Positions 1 to 10,712 of a stretch of 64,000 bases of DNA are shown in pieces; positions within the stretch are counted from its first letter, which is position 1, and every line of letters begins with the position of its first letter. The DNA is from Pseudovirgaria hyperparasitica (lineage: Eukaryota; Ascomycota; Dothideomycetes; Acrospermales; Acrospermaceae), in the NCBI RefSeq assembly GCF_010093815.1, contig NW_022985555.1, positions 1,489,727 to 1,553,726 of the forward strand, read 5' to 3'. The position numbers were made by a program, and so were the translations under genes. Under the pieces are notes generated by a model. It was given only the letters and a program-made list of their open reading frames with translations. It was not told the DNA's origin and did not search any database.

Positions 1-551
1 CAATTCTCCAACTCGACCTTTGCGCTTCTTTCTCACCTCCATCAATCCTCCTCCCTTGACCCTCGCTGTCGTGCCACCTTCGCTCTCGTCACACCAACCT
101 TCTCTCTTCTACATCTGCTAACCTCTCTCTCTCTCTACACTTCAGACCGCGACGCTTGTTCTGCTGTCTCAATCGCACTTTCCTAAGACCCATTCGTTAC
201 TTGGATTACGCGCTCCAACTGCAGTTTGAGATACCCCCCAAGTCTGAAAGCGGTTCTCCTCTTCAGCTAGGCCTGTCAACACTTTTCAAGCCGACGGTCC
301 TTCTCCATCCCATAAAGCGTGTAATCGCGGGCATCTTGGACAGCTTTCTTCGGCAAACTACGCTTCTTGGTCTACTCAGCCGTACCAATCAAGTCCTGTC
401 TACGCGGTATGTCCTCACCTCCTGTCTATTTTTTTTTGGTGTTGCACACTCCCGCTAATCGTCTTTTCTGCAGATCTCCAGAGCTTCGCGTAATACCAAT
501 CCACATCCTTAGCAACGAGTCCACGCACATTTCTACATACAATATATAAAC
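1..551 (+). promoter_or_regulatory. Promoter and 5' leader of the three-RRM protein gene
   Basis: This stretch is C/T-rich (long CT runs around 1-150) and has no coding ORF of its own. It leads directly into the ATG at 552, whose upstream sequence is AT-rich (ATATATAAAC). A 5'UTR intron lies at 407-473. No convincing TATA box was seen. The transcription start cannot be placed, and the true promoter may begin left of the window. Confidence 0.6.
407..473 (+). other. Predicted 5'UTR intron
   Basis: A GTATGT donor at 407, a CGCTAATC branch-like site near 453 and a pyrimidine-rich tract ending TTTTCTGCAG at 473 form a textbook 67-nt fungal intron. It lies 78 nt upstream of the start codon at 552. 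It would affect only the leader. RNA reads would settle it. Confidence 0.7.
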
Positions 552-2041
552 ATGAGTGCCTTTCCAAACTACGAGGGCTTCCAGGGCCAGCAGCCTCCCC
601 AGGACGGTGGTGCGCCTGGTGCTACTGGCGGTCAACAACAAGACCAACAGATGGGTCAACCCATTGAGAATGCTGCCGGCCAGTTCCAAGGCGGCAACAT
701 GGGTCCTCCTAATGCCGGTCCTAGCGCTGAGCAGGGCGACGGCTCCAAGACCACTCTCTGGTAGGTCAATCATGACAATGACCTCATAACTCGGACTTGC
801 ATACAACTGGAAGAAGATGAAGAAGAAGAAATCAGCACTAACTGGTGTACATCAGGATGGGAGAGCTTGAGCCTTGGATTGACGAAGGCTTTATCCGCAG
901 TGTCTGGTATAACATGGGTGAAACAGTCAACGTCAAGATGATTCGCGACAAGTTCTCTGGGTGAGTCGCGTCCCGCTTTTCTTCAGGATATAACCAGCTT
1001 ACACTGACAGTGACAGCAACAACGCTGGCTACTGCTTCATCGACTTCGCCTCCTCCCAAGCTGCAGCAAAGGCTCTCGGTCTGAATGGCCAGCTCATGCC
1101 CAACACCAACCGTCCTTTCAAGCTCAACTGGGCCTCTGGTGGTGGCTTGACGGACCGCAAGTATGTCGTCTTCCTACAAAAAGCACTTGACCCAACCAAT
1201 CAAAAATGCTGACCTATAAACTTCCAGTCGCGATGATCGTGGCCCTGAGTATTCCATCTTTGTTGGTGATCTCGGCCCCGAAGTCAACGAGTACGTTCTG
1301 GTCTCGCTCTTCCAAGGCAAATATACCACTGTCAAGTCTGCCAAGATCATGTCCGATCCCATCAGCGGTCTCTCGCGTGGCTACGGCTTCGTCCGCTTCG
1401 GTGACGAAACCGATCAGCAGCGCGCCCTCACCGAGATGCAAGGCGTCTACTGTGGTAACCGCCCAATGAGAATCTCCACGGCCACGCCCAAGAACAAGAA
1501 CGGCGGTCCCGGCGGTCCTGGCATGGGTATGCCCCAAGGTGGCCCAGGTCCTATGGGCATGTACGGCATGCAACAAGGTCCCCCGATGAGTGCTGGCTTC
1601 TACGGTCAGCCTCAGCAGCCCATGAACCAGTTCACTGATCCAAACAACACCACCGTCTTTGTTGGCGGCCTCTCCGGATACGTCACTGAAGATGAACTGC
1701 GCTCCTTCTTCCAGGGCTTCGGAGAGATCACCTATGTCAAGATCCCCCCCGGCAAGGGCTGTGGTTTCGTTCAGTTCGTCCAGCGCCACGCTGCCGAGAT
1801 GGCCATCAACCAGATGCAAGGCTATCCCATTGGTAACTCGCGCGTCCGTCTGAGCTGGGGTCGCAGCCAGAACAACTCTGGCCCAGCCGGTACTCCATAC
1901 CGTCCCGCGCCCCCACCGCCAGTCTTCCCCAACATGGGCATGCCTCCCTCGCACCCATACGGCAACTTTGCGCCAATGAAGGTAAGCCCGCACGACCACA
2001 ACTTCAACGGCCATCAGCACCAACTAAACGACTACCAGTAA
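552..2041 (+). CDS. csx1: Three-RRM RNA-binding protein, TIA-1/Nam8/Csx1 family
   Basis: A cytoplasmic/nuclear mRNA-binding regulator by family; fission yeast Csx1 stabilises stress mRNAs and budding yeast Nam8 acts in splicing. Predicted exons are 552-760, 856-960, 1017-1160 and 1228-2041, giving 423 residues. The N-terminus (1-65) is Gln/Gly-rich. RRM1 (about 67-150) opens with TTLWMGELEPWIDE and has the RNP1-like NAGYCFIDF. RRM2 (about 161-240) has YSIFVGDL and GYGFVRF. A Gly/Met/Gln-rich linker follows, then RRM3 (about 294-366) with TTVFVGGL and GCGFVQF. Introns 1-3 are supported because they join the RRM strands without gaps. Two acceptors 6 nt apart (1010 and 1016) are both in frame for intron 2. 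A further 57-nt intron-like segment (1982-2038) sits directly before the stop, so the protein may instead be 404 residues. The csx1 symbol is by family and is not proven orthology. Confidence 0.92.
1982..2038 (+). other. Candidate 57-nt terminal intron, in frame, abutting the stop codon
   Basis: GTAAGC at 1982, a CTAAAC branch-like site near 2025 and ACCAG at 2038 make a good intron. It is 19 codons long and begins and ends on codon boundaries. Spliced or retained, translation ends at the same TAA (2039-2041). Retention adds a His/Asn/Gln-rich 19-residue tail. Confidence 0.55.
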
Positions 2042-3010
2042 TCTCCCTTTTGTTCCATCATGTTGACGGAGTTGCGACCTTGAGCGATCATTTCGAGGGT
2101 TTTCCCATAATCTTACGGCTTCATCGGAGTTCGAACTTGACCTTGCATGGCAACGTAATGACTATTCCCTGAAGTGACGGCTCGACACGACACGATACAT
2201 TTGCGGTGGTTCTTCAAAAAAGTTGATCTCCTTCTTTTCCTCCCCCTTTTCTTCGCAAACCAGTCTTTCCCTGCACCACGATTTCCCCCTCTCTTTTTCT
2301 TTCCTTTTTACACAACACTTAGCGTGGGCGGCCTAGAGAAAACCTTCCACCTTCACACACAACCCTTGTACAACACTGGCTCAGCTGGAAATCGCTACTG
2401 GTTCCTTTTGTTTTTGTTGTAAAGCGCGTTCTGCTAGAGGCTACCGAGTTCCCCCTTCGGTACGTGCCTAGGTGGCTGGTCTTTGTCTGAGTGCATTGGG
2501 CCGACCAAGATGTGGTGGATGAGGGAAACTTTCGAACTGCAGACAGTTTCCAAAACACCACCAGCGTGAGGACTTCTGCTATGGACGTATTTCTGGTTCG
2601 GGCCCTCTACCTCTCCCGTCGCGACGCGAGTATACTAGCAACAATTTGGGCGATCCGACGCATCTATGACCTTGACCCATCCGCCTCGACTCATGGAGAG
2701 TTTGAATGTCTGTGTGGGTTTATGGGAGGTGAATCGGACGTCAATCTTGGGGACTTGGGGGACGGTTTGGCTAAACCATACAGGACCTCTTGAGCCAGCC
2801 TTGATGGCTCTTATTCTATTAGGTATCTTGCCCTCGGCAGGTTGGCTATGACCCGGACCAGTTTGTTCTCAATGCGAAGCGATCAATTTGCATGTTTTAG
2901 CGCTGCGTGCATGTCTGCGTGCGTATACCTGCCTGCGAGTCTGCGTGCCTGCCTGCGTTGGCTACCTGCTCTTCTTGCTGTCCTGCCTGCCCTGTCCCGC
3001 CTGTCCTGCC

Positions 3011-3085
3011 TTGCCTTGTCGTATCTTGCCTTGTCGTATCAAGTCTTGTCGTATCTTGCCTTGTCGTATCAAGTCTTGTCGTATC
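3011..3085. repeat. 15-bp minisatellite, five copies
   Basis: Five head-to-tail 15-bp units, (TTGCC/AAGTC)TTGTCGTATC, start at 3011, 3026, 3041, 3056 and 3071. The variable first five bases alternate in the later copies, which suggests a higher-order 30-bp unit. Decayed copies follow to about 3105. Confidence 0.9.
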
Positions 3086-3566
3086 AAGCTTGCCGTACCG
3101 TATCTTTCCATATCTTGTCCTGCCCTACCCTGCTCTGCCTTGTCCTGCCTCGTATTCTCGTACTCTCCTGCTCCTTTCGCCGCCCTTTTTCTCTCTCATA
3201 AGTCCTTCTCTCTCATAAGTCCTGCATCCTTCCAACTCGTCTCGTCTCGCCTCGTAGTCCAATTCTCTCTCTCCTCACGCCCCCGCACTTACACACACCA
3301 ACACGTTTCTTTAGGTCTTTTTTTTTTGGTGGTTGGGGAAAGAAAGGCATTTGTTTCCCTTGCCGGTCTTATCTTGCCTTACCTTACCTTTTTTTTTTAA
3401 AAAAAACCTATTTCGGCATTTTTGTGACAATTTCTGTCTTTTATGTTTGTCTTTGTCATTGTCGTCTATTTTTAATGTGTGTTATGTGTTTTATTATATT
3501 ATATATATATTTTTTTATATATCTGTTTTGTTTTATTATCATTAATTATTATTCGTGCGTTTTCGC

Positions 3567-3685
3567 ACTTTTTCTTCTTCTTCTTCTTCTTCTCTCTTAT
3601 ATTATTATTATTGAATTTTATTTTTTATTTTTTTGTGGGGTGGTATCGTTTGGTTTTCTTTCTTCTTCTTCTTCTTCTTCTTCTT
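3567..3685. repeat. TTC microsatellites in an AT-rich block
   Basis: Two (TTC)n runs, near 3570-3592 and 3659-3685, flank a T/A-rich segment with ATT repeats. This is simple-sequence DNA with no coding signal. Confidence 0.85.
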
Positions 3686-4122
3686 TTGTGTGTTATCGTT
3701 GATTGACTATATATATATACTTGGAATCGTTCATTGGCTATACTTGAATCGATATCCCTCTGTCTCTCTCTCTCTCTCCTTCTCCTCTTTTACACGAATC
3801 CAAGTCTTTTTTAAAAGTATATATAAAATTTCAGTCAAATCAAAAAGTTCCCATCCAGTTTCTCCATCTCAGGGAAGCAATGAATAATAGTTCAGTCAAG
3901 TCAAGTCAAGCCCAAGTCCCATCCACCCCATTCCAGTCCAAGTCCCCATCCAGCCCAACCCAAGTCCAGTCCAGTCCAGTCTAGTCTCAATTTTTTGTGT
4001 CGAAGCAAAATCAAAGTTCAAAAAATCATTCAATCCAAGTCTTCTAGTCCACATCAAAGTCTCGTCCCATCCATTCCCAAGTCTCGCCCACTCACAGTTA
4101 CATTCAGTCACTCCATACCAAA

Positions 4123-4154
4123 ATCAAAACATCAAAACATCAAAAGATCAAAAC
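4123..4154. repeat. 8-bp tandem repeat ATCAAAAC, four copies
   Basis: Units start at 4123, 4131, 4139 and 4147; the third ends in G rather than C. It lies in the shared 3' region of two convergent genes. Confidence 0.85.
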
Positions 4155-4499
4155 ATAAGCCAAAAGTCCAGAATCAAAAGTCAAGCTAAAAGAGCTAGAA
4201 TACCACTCCACCATACCACTGCCAAAACCCGCTTGGCATGTGGTATCATGTGGCGTAGTATACATATACCTAATATTAGATCAATAAACTAATAAATGTA
4301 GTCGCTCGCAATACACAAGTCATAAAAACCGAAACTACTTTTTCCTCACCCTCCCTTTCTTCCCAAGACATGCATGCTCCCATCTATTCTCGCATGGATA
4401 TACATGCCCCTCCTTCGCAGAAATGCACGACATAAAACTAGAAGCCTTCTCTTTTCCCTCCTCCCTCAGGCCCGCCCTTAGGCCCGCCCCTAGGCCGCC

Positions 4500-7313
4500 C
4501 TACATACCCGCGAGCGCCCTCCAAACACCAACCCCAACGCCAATGCCAACCGCACCCACAAGACAGACAACCACAAAGATAATCCAGCCCCTGCCCACAC
4601 ACTCACCCGCCCTGACAATCCACTCCTTCTGCCCTCTGCCCCTTTCCCTGCCATCAACCCTCAACTGCGCCTCTACACTGAACCGCCTCCATCCAACCTT
4701 GTCCTCTTTCCGAGTCGCACTCGCCACCCATTCGCGAAACGGGCTCTGCACACTCCTCTTCCCCGGCTTCGCGACTGGCGCCGGAGCCGTCAATTCAACC
4801 TCATCGAACTCCTCGCCGGCGCCAAATGCCTGTTTCTCGGGATCGTGGGTGCGGTGGAGGGACGGGGGCGGTTGGATGCGGAGCGAGCTTTTTGAGAGGG
4901 GCTTGAGAAGCGCGGCGCTTACGTTTAGGAGATCTCTGGTGTCGCCGTAGCTTGCAGACGGGGAGGAGATGTCTGTGGGACCGGGCAGAGTGAGAGGAGT
5001 GGTGAGCGTGCGTTCGATACGAAATCGGGCGGGGATGGGTGGGAGCGGCACCGAGGGGCCGGCGTAGCGATCGAGGATGGATGACGTGTCATGGAAGGCG
5101 TCGGCGTTGGTGCTTGTGGTGTCGCTGGGGAGAGGGAATGGCGAGGACGGGAATTTGAAGTCCTTGAGCGCGTTGCGCTCAGCAGTCGTGGCACGGTCAA
5201 GAGGGGCCTTTGAAGCTGCAGCCGTCGAGGCCTGACGTGATGGCGACTTTGGAGGTATTGGAGGTTTGACACTGCCAGTCTCGTCTATAACTGGTTGTCC
5301 TTTGGCCTGCGCCCGTTTTTGCTTACCAAGGTCGTCTTCGGCAATCTCGTCATCGGATTCGTCTTTGAAAACCGAAACATCTAAGCTATTATGTGGGTTC
5401 AGAAGATCGAATGACACGCCATCGTAGTGAACCTGAACTATCGAAGGCCTGCTCGAGGAGATGGAAGATGTAGTGCGAGCATCGTCTGGTCGAGGCAGAC
5501 GTTTGCGCGAGTGAAAAGATGCAGATGTTTGTCTACTTGACCTCGCATAGAGCCCGTAGAAGCTGTCAAAGTCCCCTTGGATGGTTGTTGACTGGTGGCT
5601 ATCAAAGCGCCCGTGCGACGTCCACCCTGATTTGGGCGATGTCGATTTAGTTGATGAAGATGCAAGGTAAGATGATAAGGAGTATGCCGGTGGATCAGGC
5701 CACCGGAAGTCTTCATCTCCTGACGCGCTGGATGTTCGAAAATCCGAAAATCGGCTCTGTAACGGTCCGTCGTAAGGCTTCAAGGCTTGCGCACTTCTAG
5801 TCCGCGGGATTGGAGACACTGAAAGAAAAGACGAATCTTGCGTCAAGTTGGGTTGACTACGCGAGAATTCAGGTTTGCTTGCATCGATTCTCGTGGTCGC
5901 AGCGGGTGACTTGGGCCCTCTAGGCATCGCTTCGACTGGAGGCAAGATGGGAGCAAGCCTCGACTTTGGTGATTGTGGTTTGATGTCTACTATCTTAGGT
6001 TTTATAGGCTGTAGTATGGGGTAGCGATCGCTCAAATCTCTCCTGTGTCTCAGCACATGTTCCAGGGAGCCCGAAGGCTTACGAGCGTGGGTCTGTTTTT
6101 GTGGCGTGGGTGAGTGCTGGTCCCTCTCAGTAGGCGGAAAGACAAAGGATGAATTGTCACCAGTGTCTGGCACCTTTAGTTGGTAAGACGTTCTGGGATT
6201 TGATTTGTCTCCGTCCACCCCATTATATGAGAAGGGACTATGGCGAGGATGGCCATTTTGATAGTTCAATCTCCGTGGAAGTTGAAGAAATTCCCTTCGT
6301 TCGTCCAGGCTGGGTTGCTGGTTCAATGGCCTCTCACGGTCTGCGAATGCGAAAGCTGGCTGGAGGGCATTTGCTCCAACAGACTGTGCGAGGCCAGATA
6401 AGGTACATGGTGCAAACGATGGACTGGCAAAAAGATCCACATCGCTGTACGGAACGTACCGTTCACGATTTTCTGCTTGTGGATCCCCACGAGATATTGG
6501 ATTGGCGAAAGAGCGTGTATTTCCAGGCGCTGATTGACTGGGTAGTGGGGGAAAATGTTCATGAATGTGAAATGAAGATGATGGAACCGATCGAGTATGA
6601 TCGGCGAAAGTAGTATAGAGGTTTGACTCCATAGTCGGTACATTCTCCTTGTCGAAATCTGCGGTGCTAGAAAATGGATCTTGGCTTGATGCGATATTTT
6701 GAGTAGATAGGTTGGCATAAGGCTCCGCAGTCCGGAATGACAACGATGAGATCGATGGAGATAGGTCTGGCATGGGTATGGTGTTGAATCGCGAATCACC
6801 AATATCTCGTAGAGGCCGCTCCGATGGTAAATGTGAAATGTTCGGTGTATGATAGCGTGACGGGGCTAGATGCTCGAATTCAGGAATGATAGGGGCATGC
6901 GGCAATCTCTCTCCAAGACGGCTTGGAGCCTTCTTTAGCTGTCCCTGACCTGCTTTCTTTCGTAATTTCTGCTCCCGCTCGTATGGCACGGCATTCTGCT
7001 TTGCGTGATGCTGAATCACGGTGACAAACATCGGCCGAGGATTTGATGGTGGTCTATCCGGATTGAGTTGAGGCGTACCAGGCTTGCGTTTCAAGCTTGG
7101 TCCATTGGTGTATTGCAAAATGTCTGGAGAACGCTGCTGCTTGCGGTATTCATGTAAAGATAGCGTATTAATTGGTATACTCGTCGGAGTAGTGGCCTGT
7201 GAATGATGAGGCGTCAAAGCCGAAGTGCCTGCCGGTGGATCGAAGACCGAGATATTGATAGGTGGTGTGGAAGCCATAGTGGACGACTTGTCCCCTCCGC
7301 GAATCTTCAACAT
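4500..7313 (-). CDS. Large disordered protein with C-terminal membrane anchor (unrecognised)
   Basis: A single uninterrupted frame of 937 residues. A second ATG, 12 codons in (MASTPP, at 7277), is an equally good start. No enzymatic domain was recognised. The N-terminal 110 residues look most ordered and conserved-like (NTLSLHEYRKQQ, PMFVTVIQHHAKQN). The rest is Ser/Pro/basic-rich low-complexity sequence with many SP/TP sites, as in phosphorylated scaffold proteins. The last about 25 residues form one hydrophobic helix (IIFVVVCLVGAVGIGVGVGV) followed by only a few residues. This predicts a tail-anchored or type II-like membrane protein with a long cytosolic part. It converges with the RRM gene to the left. 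The function is unknown; a fungal-specific scaffold or polarity factor is only a guess. Confidence 0.8.
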   Translation of the reverse strand: MLKIRGGDKSSTMASTPPINISVFDPPAGTSALTPHHSQATTPTSIPINTLSLHEYRKQQRSPDILQYTNGPSLKRKPGTPQLNPDRPPSNPRPMFVTVIQHHAKQNAVPYEREQKLRKKAGQGQLKKAPSRLGERLPHAPIIPEFEHLAPSRYHTPNISHLPSERPLRDIGDSRFNTIPMPDLSPSISSLSFRTAEPYANLSTQNIASSQDPFSSTADFDKENVPTMESNLYTTFADHTRSVPSSSFHIHEHFPPLPSQSAPGNTRSFANPISRGDPQAENRERYVPYSDVDLFASPSFAPCTLSGLAQSVGANALQPAFAFADRERPLNQQPSLDERREFLQLPRRLNYQNGHPRHSPFSYNGVDGDKSNPRTSYQLKVPDTGDNSSFVFPPTERDQHSPTPQKQTHARKPSGSLEHVLRHRRDLSDRYPILQPIKPKIVDIKPQSPKSRLAPILPPVEAMPRGPKSPAATTRIDASKPEFSRSQPNLTQDSSFLSVSPIPRTRSAQALKPYDGPLQSRFSDFRTSSASGDEDFRWPDPPAYSLSSYLASSSTKSTSPKSGWTSHGRFDSHQSTTIQGDFDSFYGLYARSSRQTSASFHSRKRLPRPDDARTTSSISSSRPSIVQVHYDGVSFDLLNPHNSLDVSVFKDESDDEIAEDDLGKQKRAQAKGQPVIDETGSVKPPIPPKSPSRQASTAAASKAPLDRATTAERNALKDFKFPSSPFPLPSDTTSTNADAFHDTSSILDRYAGPSVPLPPIPARFRIERTLTTPLTLPGPTDISSPSASYGDTRDLLNVSAALLKPLSKSSLRIQPPPSLHRTHDPEKQAFGAGEEFDEVELTAPAPVAKPGKRSVQSPFREWVASATRKEDKVGWRRFSVEAQLRVDGRERGRGQKEWIVRAGECVGRGWIIFVVVCLVGAVGIGVGVGVWRALAGM

Positions 7314-9447
7314 GAGGGCTAAAATAGCCCGTGCTTTGAACTATCCAAGTATTCAAGCTCTACCAAAACAGATGCAACAGCGTCAGAGGGAATCTCCTCG
7401 ACTGGTGTGTAGTGCACACAGGTCACCAGTACGCATAACTACCGGCCTATCCCAAAAAGCTGATGTTGATCTGAATGAGAGTAAGTCGTAGCAAGTGTGT
7501 TGGCGATGCTGATACCGAGAGAATCACGCTTTTCAAGCTTCGAAAACGTAGATCTTGGCCCACTTACAAATAAGGCAAGGGCGTATCAATGACAAGTTGC
7601 GGGTACAAGGAGCGTGTTTGTAAAGTTCCTTAGAAGCCGATTATAACAGAAGAATCAGAAGAGTGGATTAAGAGTGCGGCAGCTTCAATGACTTGGACAG
7701 TAGGACAGTGAGCGACTGGCTGTTGTCGGTGAACTCGAACAAGACATGTGTGGCTGAGACGTTCAAAAGACGCCGAAGAAGGCAATCCACCAAACACGTC
7801 CCAGGCTGTAAAGAATCGAAAGACGAACCAACCGCTATCCAACGGTCGCTAGCAAAGAAGAAGAAGAAGAAGAAGAAGAAGAGAAAGTTTCGGTTTCTTT
7901 GAAGCGAGTGAGGAAGTTGAAGAAGTCAAGGCTCATCCGGGAGCCACAGGTCCATCCACAAGGCAAGCATGATACGGTGTGATGGAGCTTCTCATAACGA
8001 CCAGCAAGACAGCCGGAAAGAGATATGCAGCCACATGGCAGTGACGAGAGCAGATGAAGGATCAGCACTAGAAACTGCAGAGCCATGGTACACATCAAAC
8101 AGAGATGGTGAGGGCGGGGCCAGCACAGGCAAGGCGTCGCATGCATCGCAGTCATCGGGGCAGTGTATGGAGTGAGAGTGAGATGCGAAGTGTGAGCAAC
8201 TTGTCGTTGAAGCTGCTTCTCGTCCACCCGTTGGCTGTAGTCCCCGGTCTAGGGCCCGAGCTTTTGGCAATCCCGCCCACCAATCCCGCGCCGTAACAGC
8301 CTCGTTGCTTGACTGTCTAAAATCACGGCCTCCTCTTCTCGTCCACTTGACTACCAGATGCGTGTCGAGCTGCTGATGTGCCATCGCTAGACGCAGCTGC
8401 ATGGCATCTGGCTGGCTCTGCTCTCGCCACCACCAATACACACTGCGGTCCTCGTGCTGGAGTGGGCTGTCCTAGTTGTGTCGAGAGGGTGGGATTGCTG
8501 CGTAGCAGATTGCTGTTTGTCGCTGATGACACTCTCCACTCAGATGCTGCAAGTCCGGTCAAGATAATACAGAGCGTCTTTCCGGTCTGCCCGAATGGGC
8601 CTTGAACTCGCTGTGATGGCCATTCAACGCATATCCTGTGTGATGGTGTGATGTTCTACTCTGTCTCATCTCGTGGCCACTGCCTAGCACCTATGATTGT
8701 TAATATACGACCAGGCTGAGGAGTCTTCACTTGATTCTAACGGAACTGCCTACTATCAATCAACGAGGCCTGGTCTATCCCATGCCATAGCTGTTGCACA
8801 CCCACCCGGTATACAGATCCGATTCGACGCCATTTACAAGGAAGAACCTCCCGGCCATGGCGCGACCCATGGTTCGCATCGGGAACGTCAATCTGACATG
8901 TGAGCAATCAGAAGCCCTCGTTGGAATCTTCCATGCTTTCCAGGTGATCGGTCAAGATGCGGCTGAAGGGAAGCCGCCTAGGAGAACATGTCCACCACTA
9001 TGACTAAAACGGACCATATAGCGTTGTAAGAGATCGACCTCTCACGTTGCGTGGGGATGAAAGAAAATAACAGAAGGGTCGCGTGCGCCATGAATATGTG
9101 GAGGCTATGAGCACGCCAAATCAGCCCAAACACGTGCGTGATGAAGACGACGGTGGTGACGTGGAAGTGGAGCTTGGTTATAGTCGGGAGGTGCCGGGGG
9201 ATATAGTGAGGTATCATCACATCTGTATAATGTCAAGATGAACATAGTCATGTTTAAACATCGTTACGATGGATTCATTTCGAATGTCCTTGTTGCTTAG
9301 ATATTTCCTTATGTGTGCTTTATATCGTGTTTCTCGTCGTACATGTAAGTGAACTCCGTGTCAGATTGTCAACGTCTCTCTAGATCTGGCAGCTCCACCA
9401 AGTTCGAAACCACAATTTGCTAAACTTGTGTTCTTGATAATCAGAGC
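7314..9447. other. Gene-free interval, 2.1 kb
   Basis: This is upstream of the tail-anchored protein gene (-) and downstream of the dsRBD gene (-). The only distinct element is an (AAG)n run near 7854-7882. Short frames on both strands show no conserved domains, no splice-linked continuity and no tRNA-like boxes. Confidence 0.6.
7854..7882. repeat. (AAG)n microsatellite
   Basis: About nine AAG units in a row end at GAGAAAG. It is noncoding as far as can be seen. Confidence 0.9.
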
Positions 9448-10712
9448 CTACGCCTGCTGCGCCTCTTGAGCGCGCGCTTTCTCTGCCATCGCTGCAAGGA
9501 ATGCGTTCTTCTTCTGCATCCGTTCTGCCTCAATCTCCTTCAAGTACTCCCAGACCCACCTCGCACATTCTTCCTTGGCTGTCTTCTTGCCAAGCACATT
9601 GTGCACTTCGCCAATGCTTCCTGGAAACTTGGGGTCCCCGGGAAAGGATGCTGAGCAGTTCCAGAAGCCTTGTATCTGTGGATCGGATGGAACGTTCACG
9701 TAAAGGGGCTCGCGGATGCCAAGGCGACGCGCAAGAACCGAGACTTGCGAGACGAAGGTTTCATTACCAGGTGTGTTGTTGGGGGATGCAATTGGCAAGG
9801 CATCTTCTGGGCTCTTCAGCTCTCCATAGTCGGTCTCTGAACGATTTACGCTCGAACTAAGTGCGTTCTGCTTTTTTCTGGGCGTACGGGCCTCGTCCAA
9901 TTGGCCGGTCTCTCGTAGCCACTTGATAGCTTCCATTGCAGCCTTCGATTTCGCCGATTTTTTGCTCGGTGAAGAGACGGTTCGGGAGCCAAATTTCCGG
10001 TCTTGGCCTGACGAGAGGGTGATACTCACTTCACAAGAGAATAATTGTTCACCACAAGTGAACATTTGGAAAGATGGGAGCGGCTTCGCAATGGCTTGGG
10101 CGAACTCTACAACCAGTCAGCAAAAGTTTATCGTCATTCTAGGCGACACCAAGTAGAGGTCCTACCTCCGAGAAGGCCAATCCAGTTCTCCGGCTCCGGC
10201 TCGACAGTTTGGACAGATCTCCTTAGTACAACAATCTCCTTCAGCTTTTGAAGTGCCTTTTCTGCTGCTCTCTCCTTGGCCTCCTTTTTGTTGCCATATG
10301 GTCCTTTATCTTCGACTTCCTGCCCGTCAAATGTAACTCTCGCCCCAAACCCAGGGCTACCATCTGGTGAGCCCTTGGGCACCTGTAACAACCCACTTGG
10401 TGTGAAGAATGTGAAAGTAGGAACGATTCTATTTGCCTGGCAAAGGTGCATAAATGCAGGGACATACTCGGACGCACGCGCTGCACGGGGCAAGGGCGAG
10501 CCCAGTGGTGATGGCTCTTTCGGGATGTCATGCGATATCATCCGCGCCTGAACCCGAGCGTTTAAGGCGGCAAGTTCCTCCGCTATGAAGTCGTTGATCC
10601 CTATGGGTTCCGACGAGGTAGGGCCGGGTTGCAAGGGTCTGGAAGTATCCATGTGTACACTAGTCATGATACAATGAGGCGCTGAAAGGTTTCCTGCTGT
10701 TCTACTTTCCAC
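9448..10712 (-). CDS. Protein with three double-stranded-RNA-binding domains
   Basis: Two exons (10166-10712 and 9448-10106) are joined by a 59-nt intron (donor GTAGGA, branch GCTGAC, acceptor TTGTAG), giving 401 residues. The join restores a second domain cleanly (NWIGLLGEFAQAIAKPLPSF). dsRBD1 is at about 83-160 (YVPAFMHLCQANRIVPTF, then GPYGNKKEAKERAAEKAL, the basic helix-2 signature). dsRBD2 is at about 176-252 (SSPSKKSAKSKAAMEAIKWL). A more divergent dsRBD3-like unit is at about 302-382 (GKKTAKEECARWVWEYL). There is no RNase III, helicase or deaminase domain. By family the protein binds dsRNA. Three dsRBDs alone are reminiscent of the Dicer partners TARBP2, PACT and Loquacious, but a link to RNA silencing is inference. 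An internal ATG (residue 16) is an alternative start. Confidence 0.85.

Larger units (their letters stand above)
2042..4499. other. Intergene between convergent genes; pyrimidine-rich, repeat-bearing
   Basis: This holds the 3' ends of the RRM gene and of the minus-strand gene at 4500-7313, and no recognisable coding region. From about 2880 to 3900 the plus strand is strongly C/T-biased. It holds CTGCGTGC-type repeats (2905-2960), a 15-bp minisatellite (3011-3085), an AT-rich block with TTC microsatellites (3400-3720), CAAGTCC/ATCCA-type degenerate repeats (3890-3990) and an 8-bp repeat (4123-4154). The open frames here are low-complexity and show no family. Confidence 0.7.

Noticed and set aside
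1214-2023. Minus-strand frame of 269 residues opposite the RRM gene
   Set aside because: Antisense shadow of the RRM exons; no family and no promoter.
3011-3085. Short regular repeats resembling a CRISPR array
   Set aside because: Units are directly adjacent without unique spacers, and the genome is eukaryotic; this is a minisatellite.
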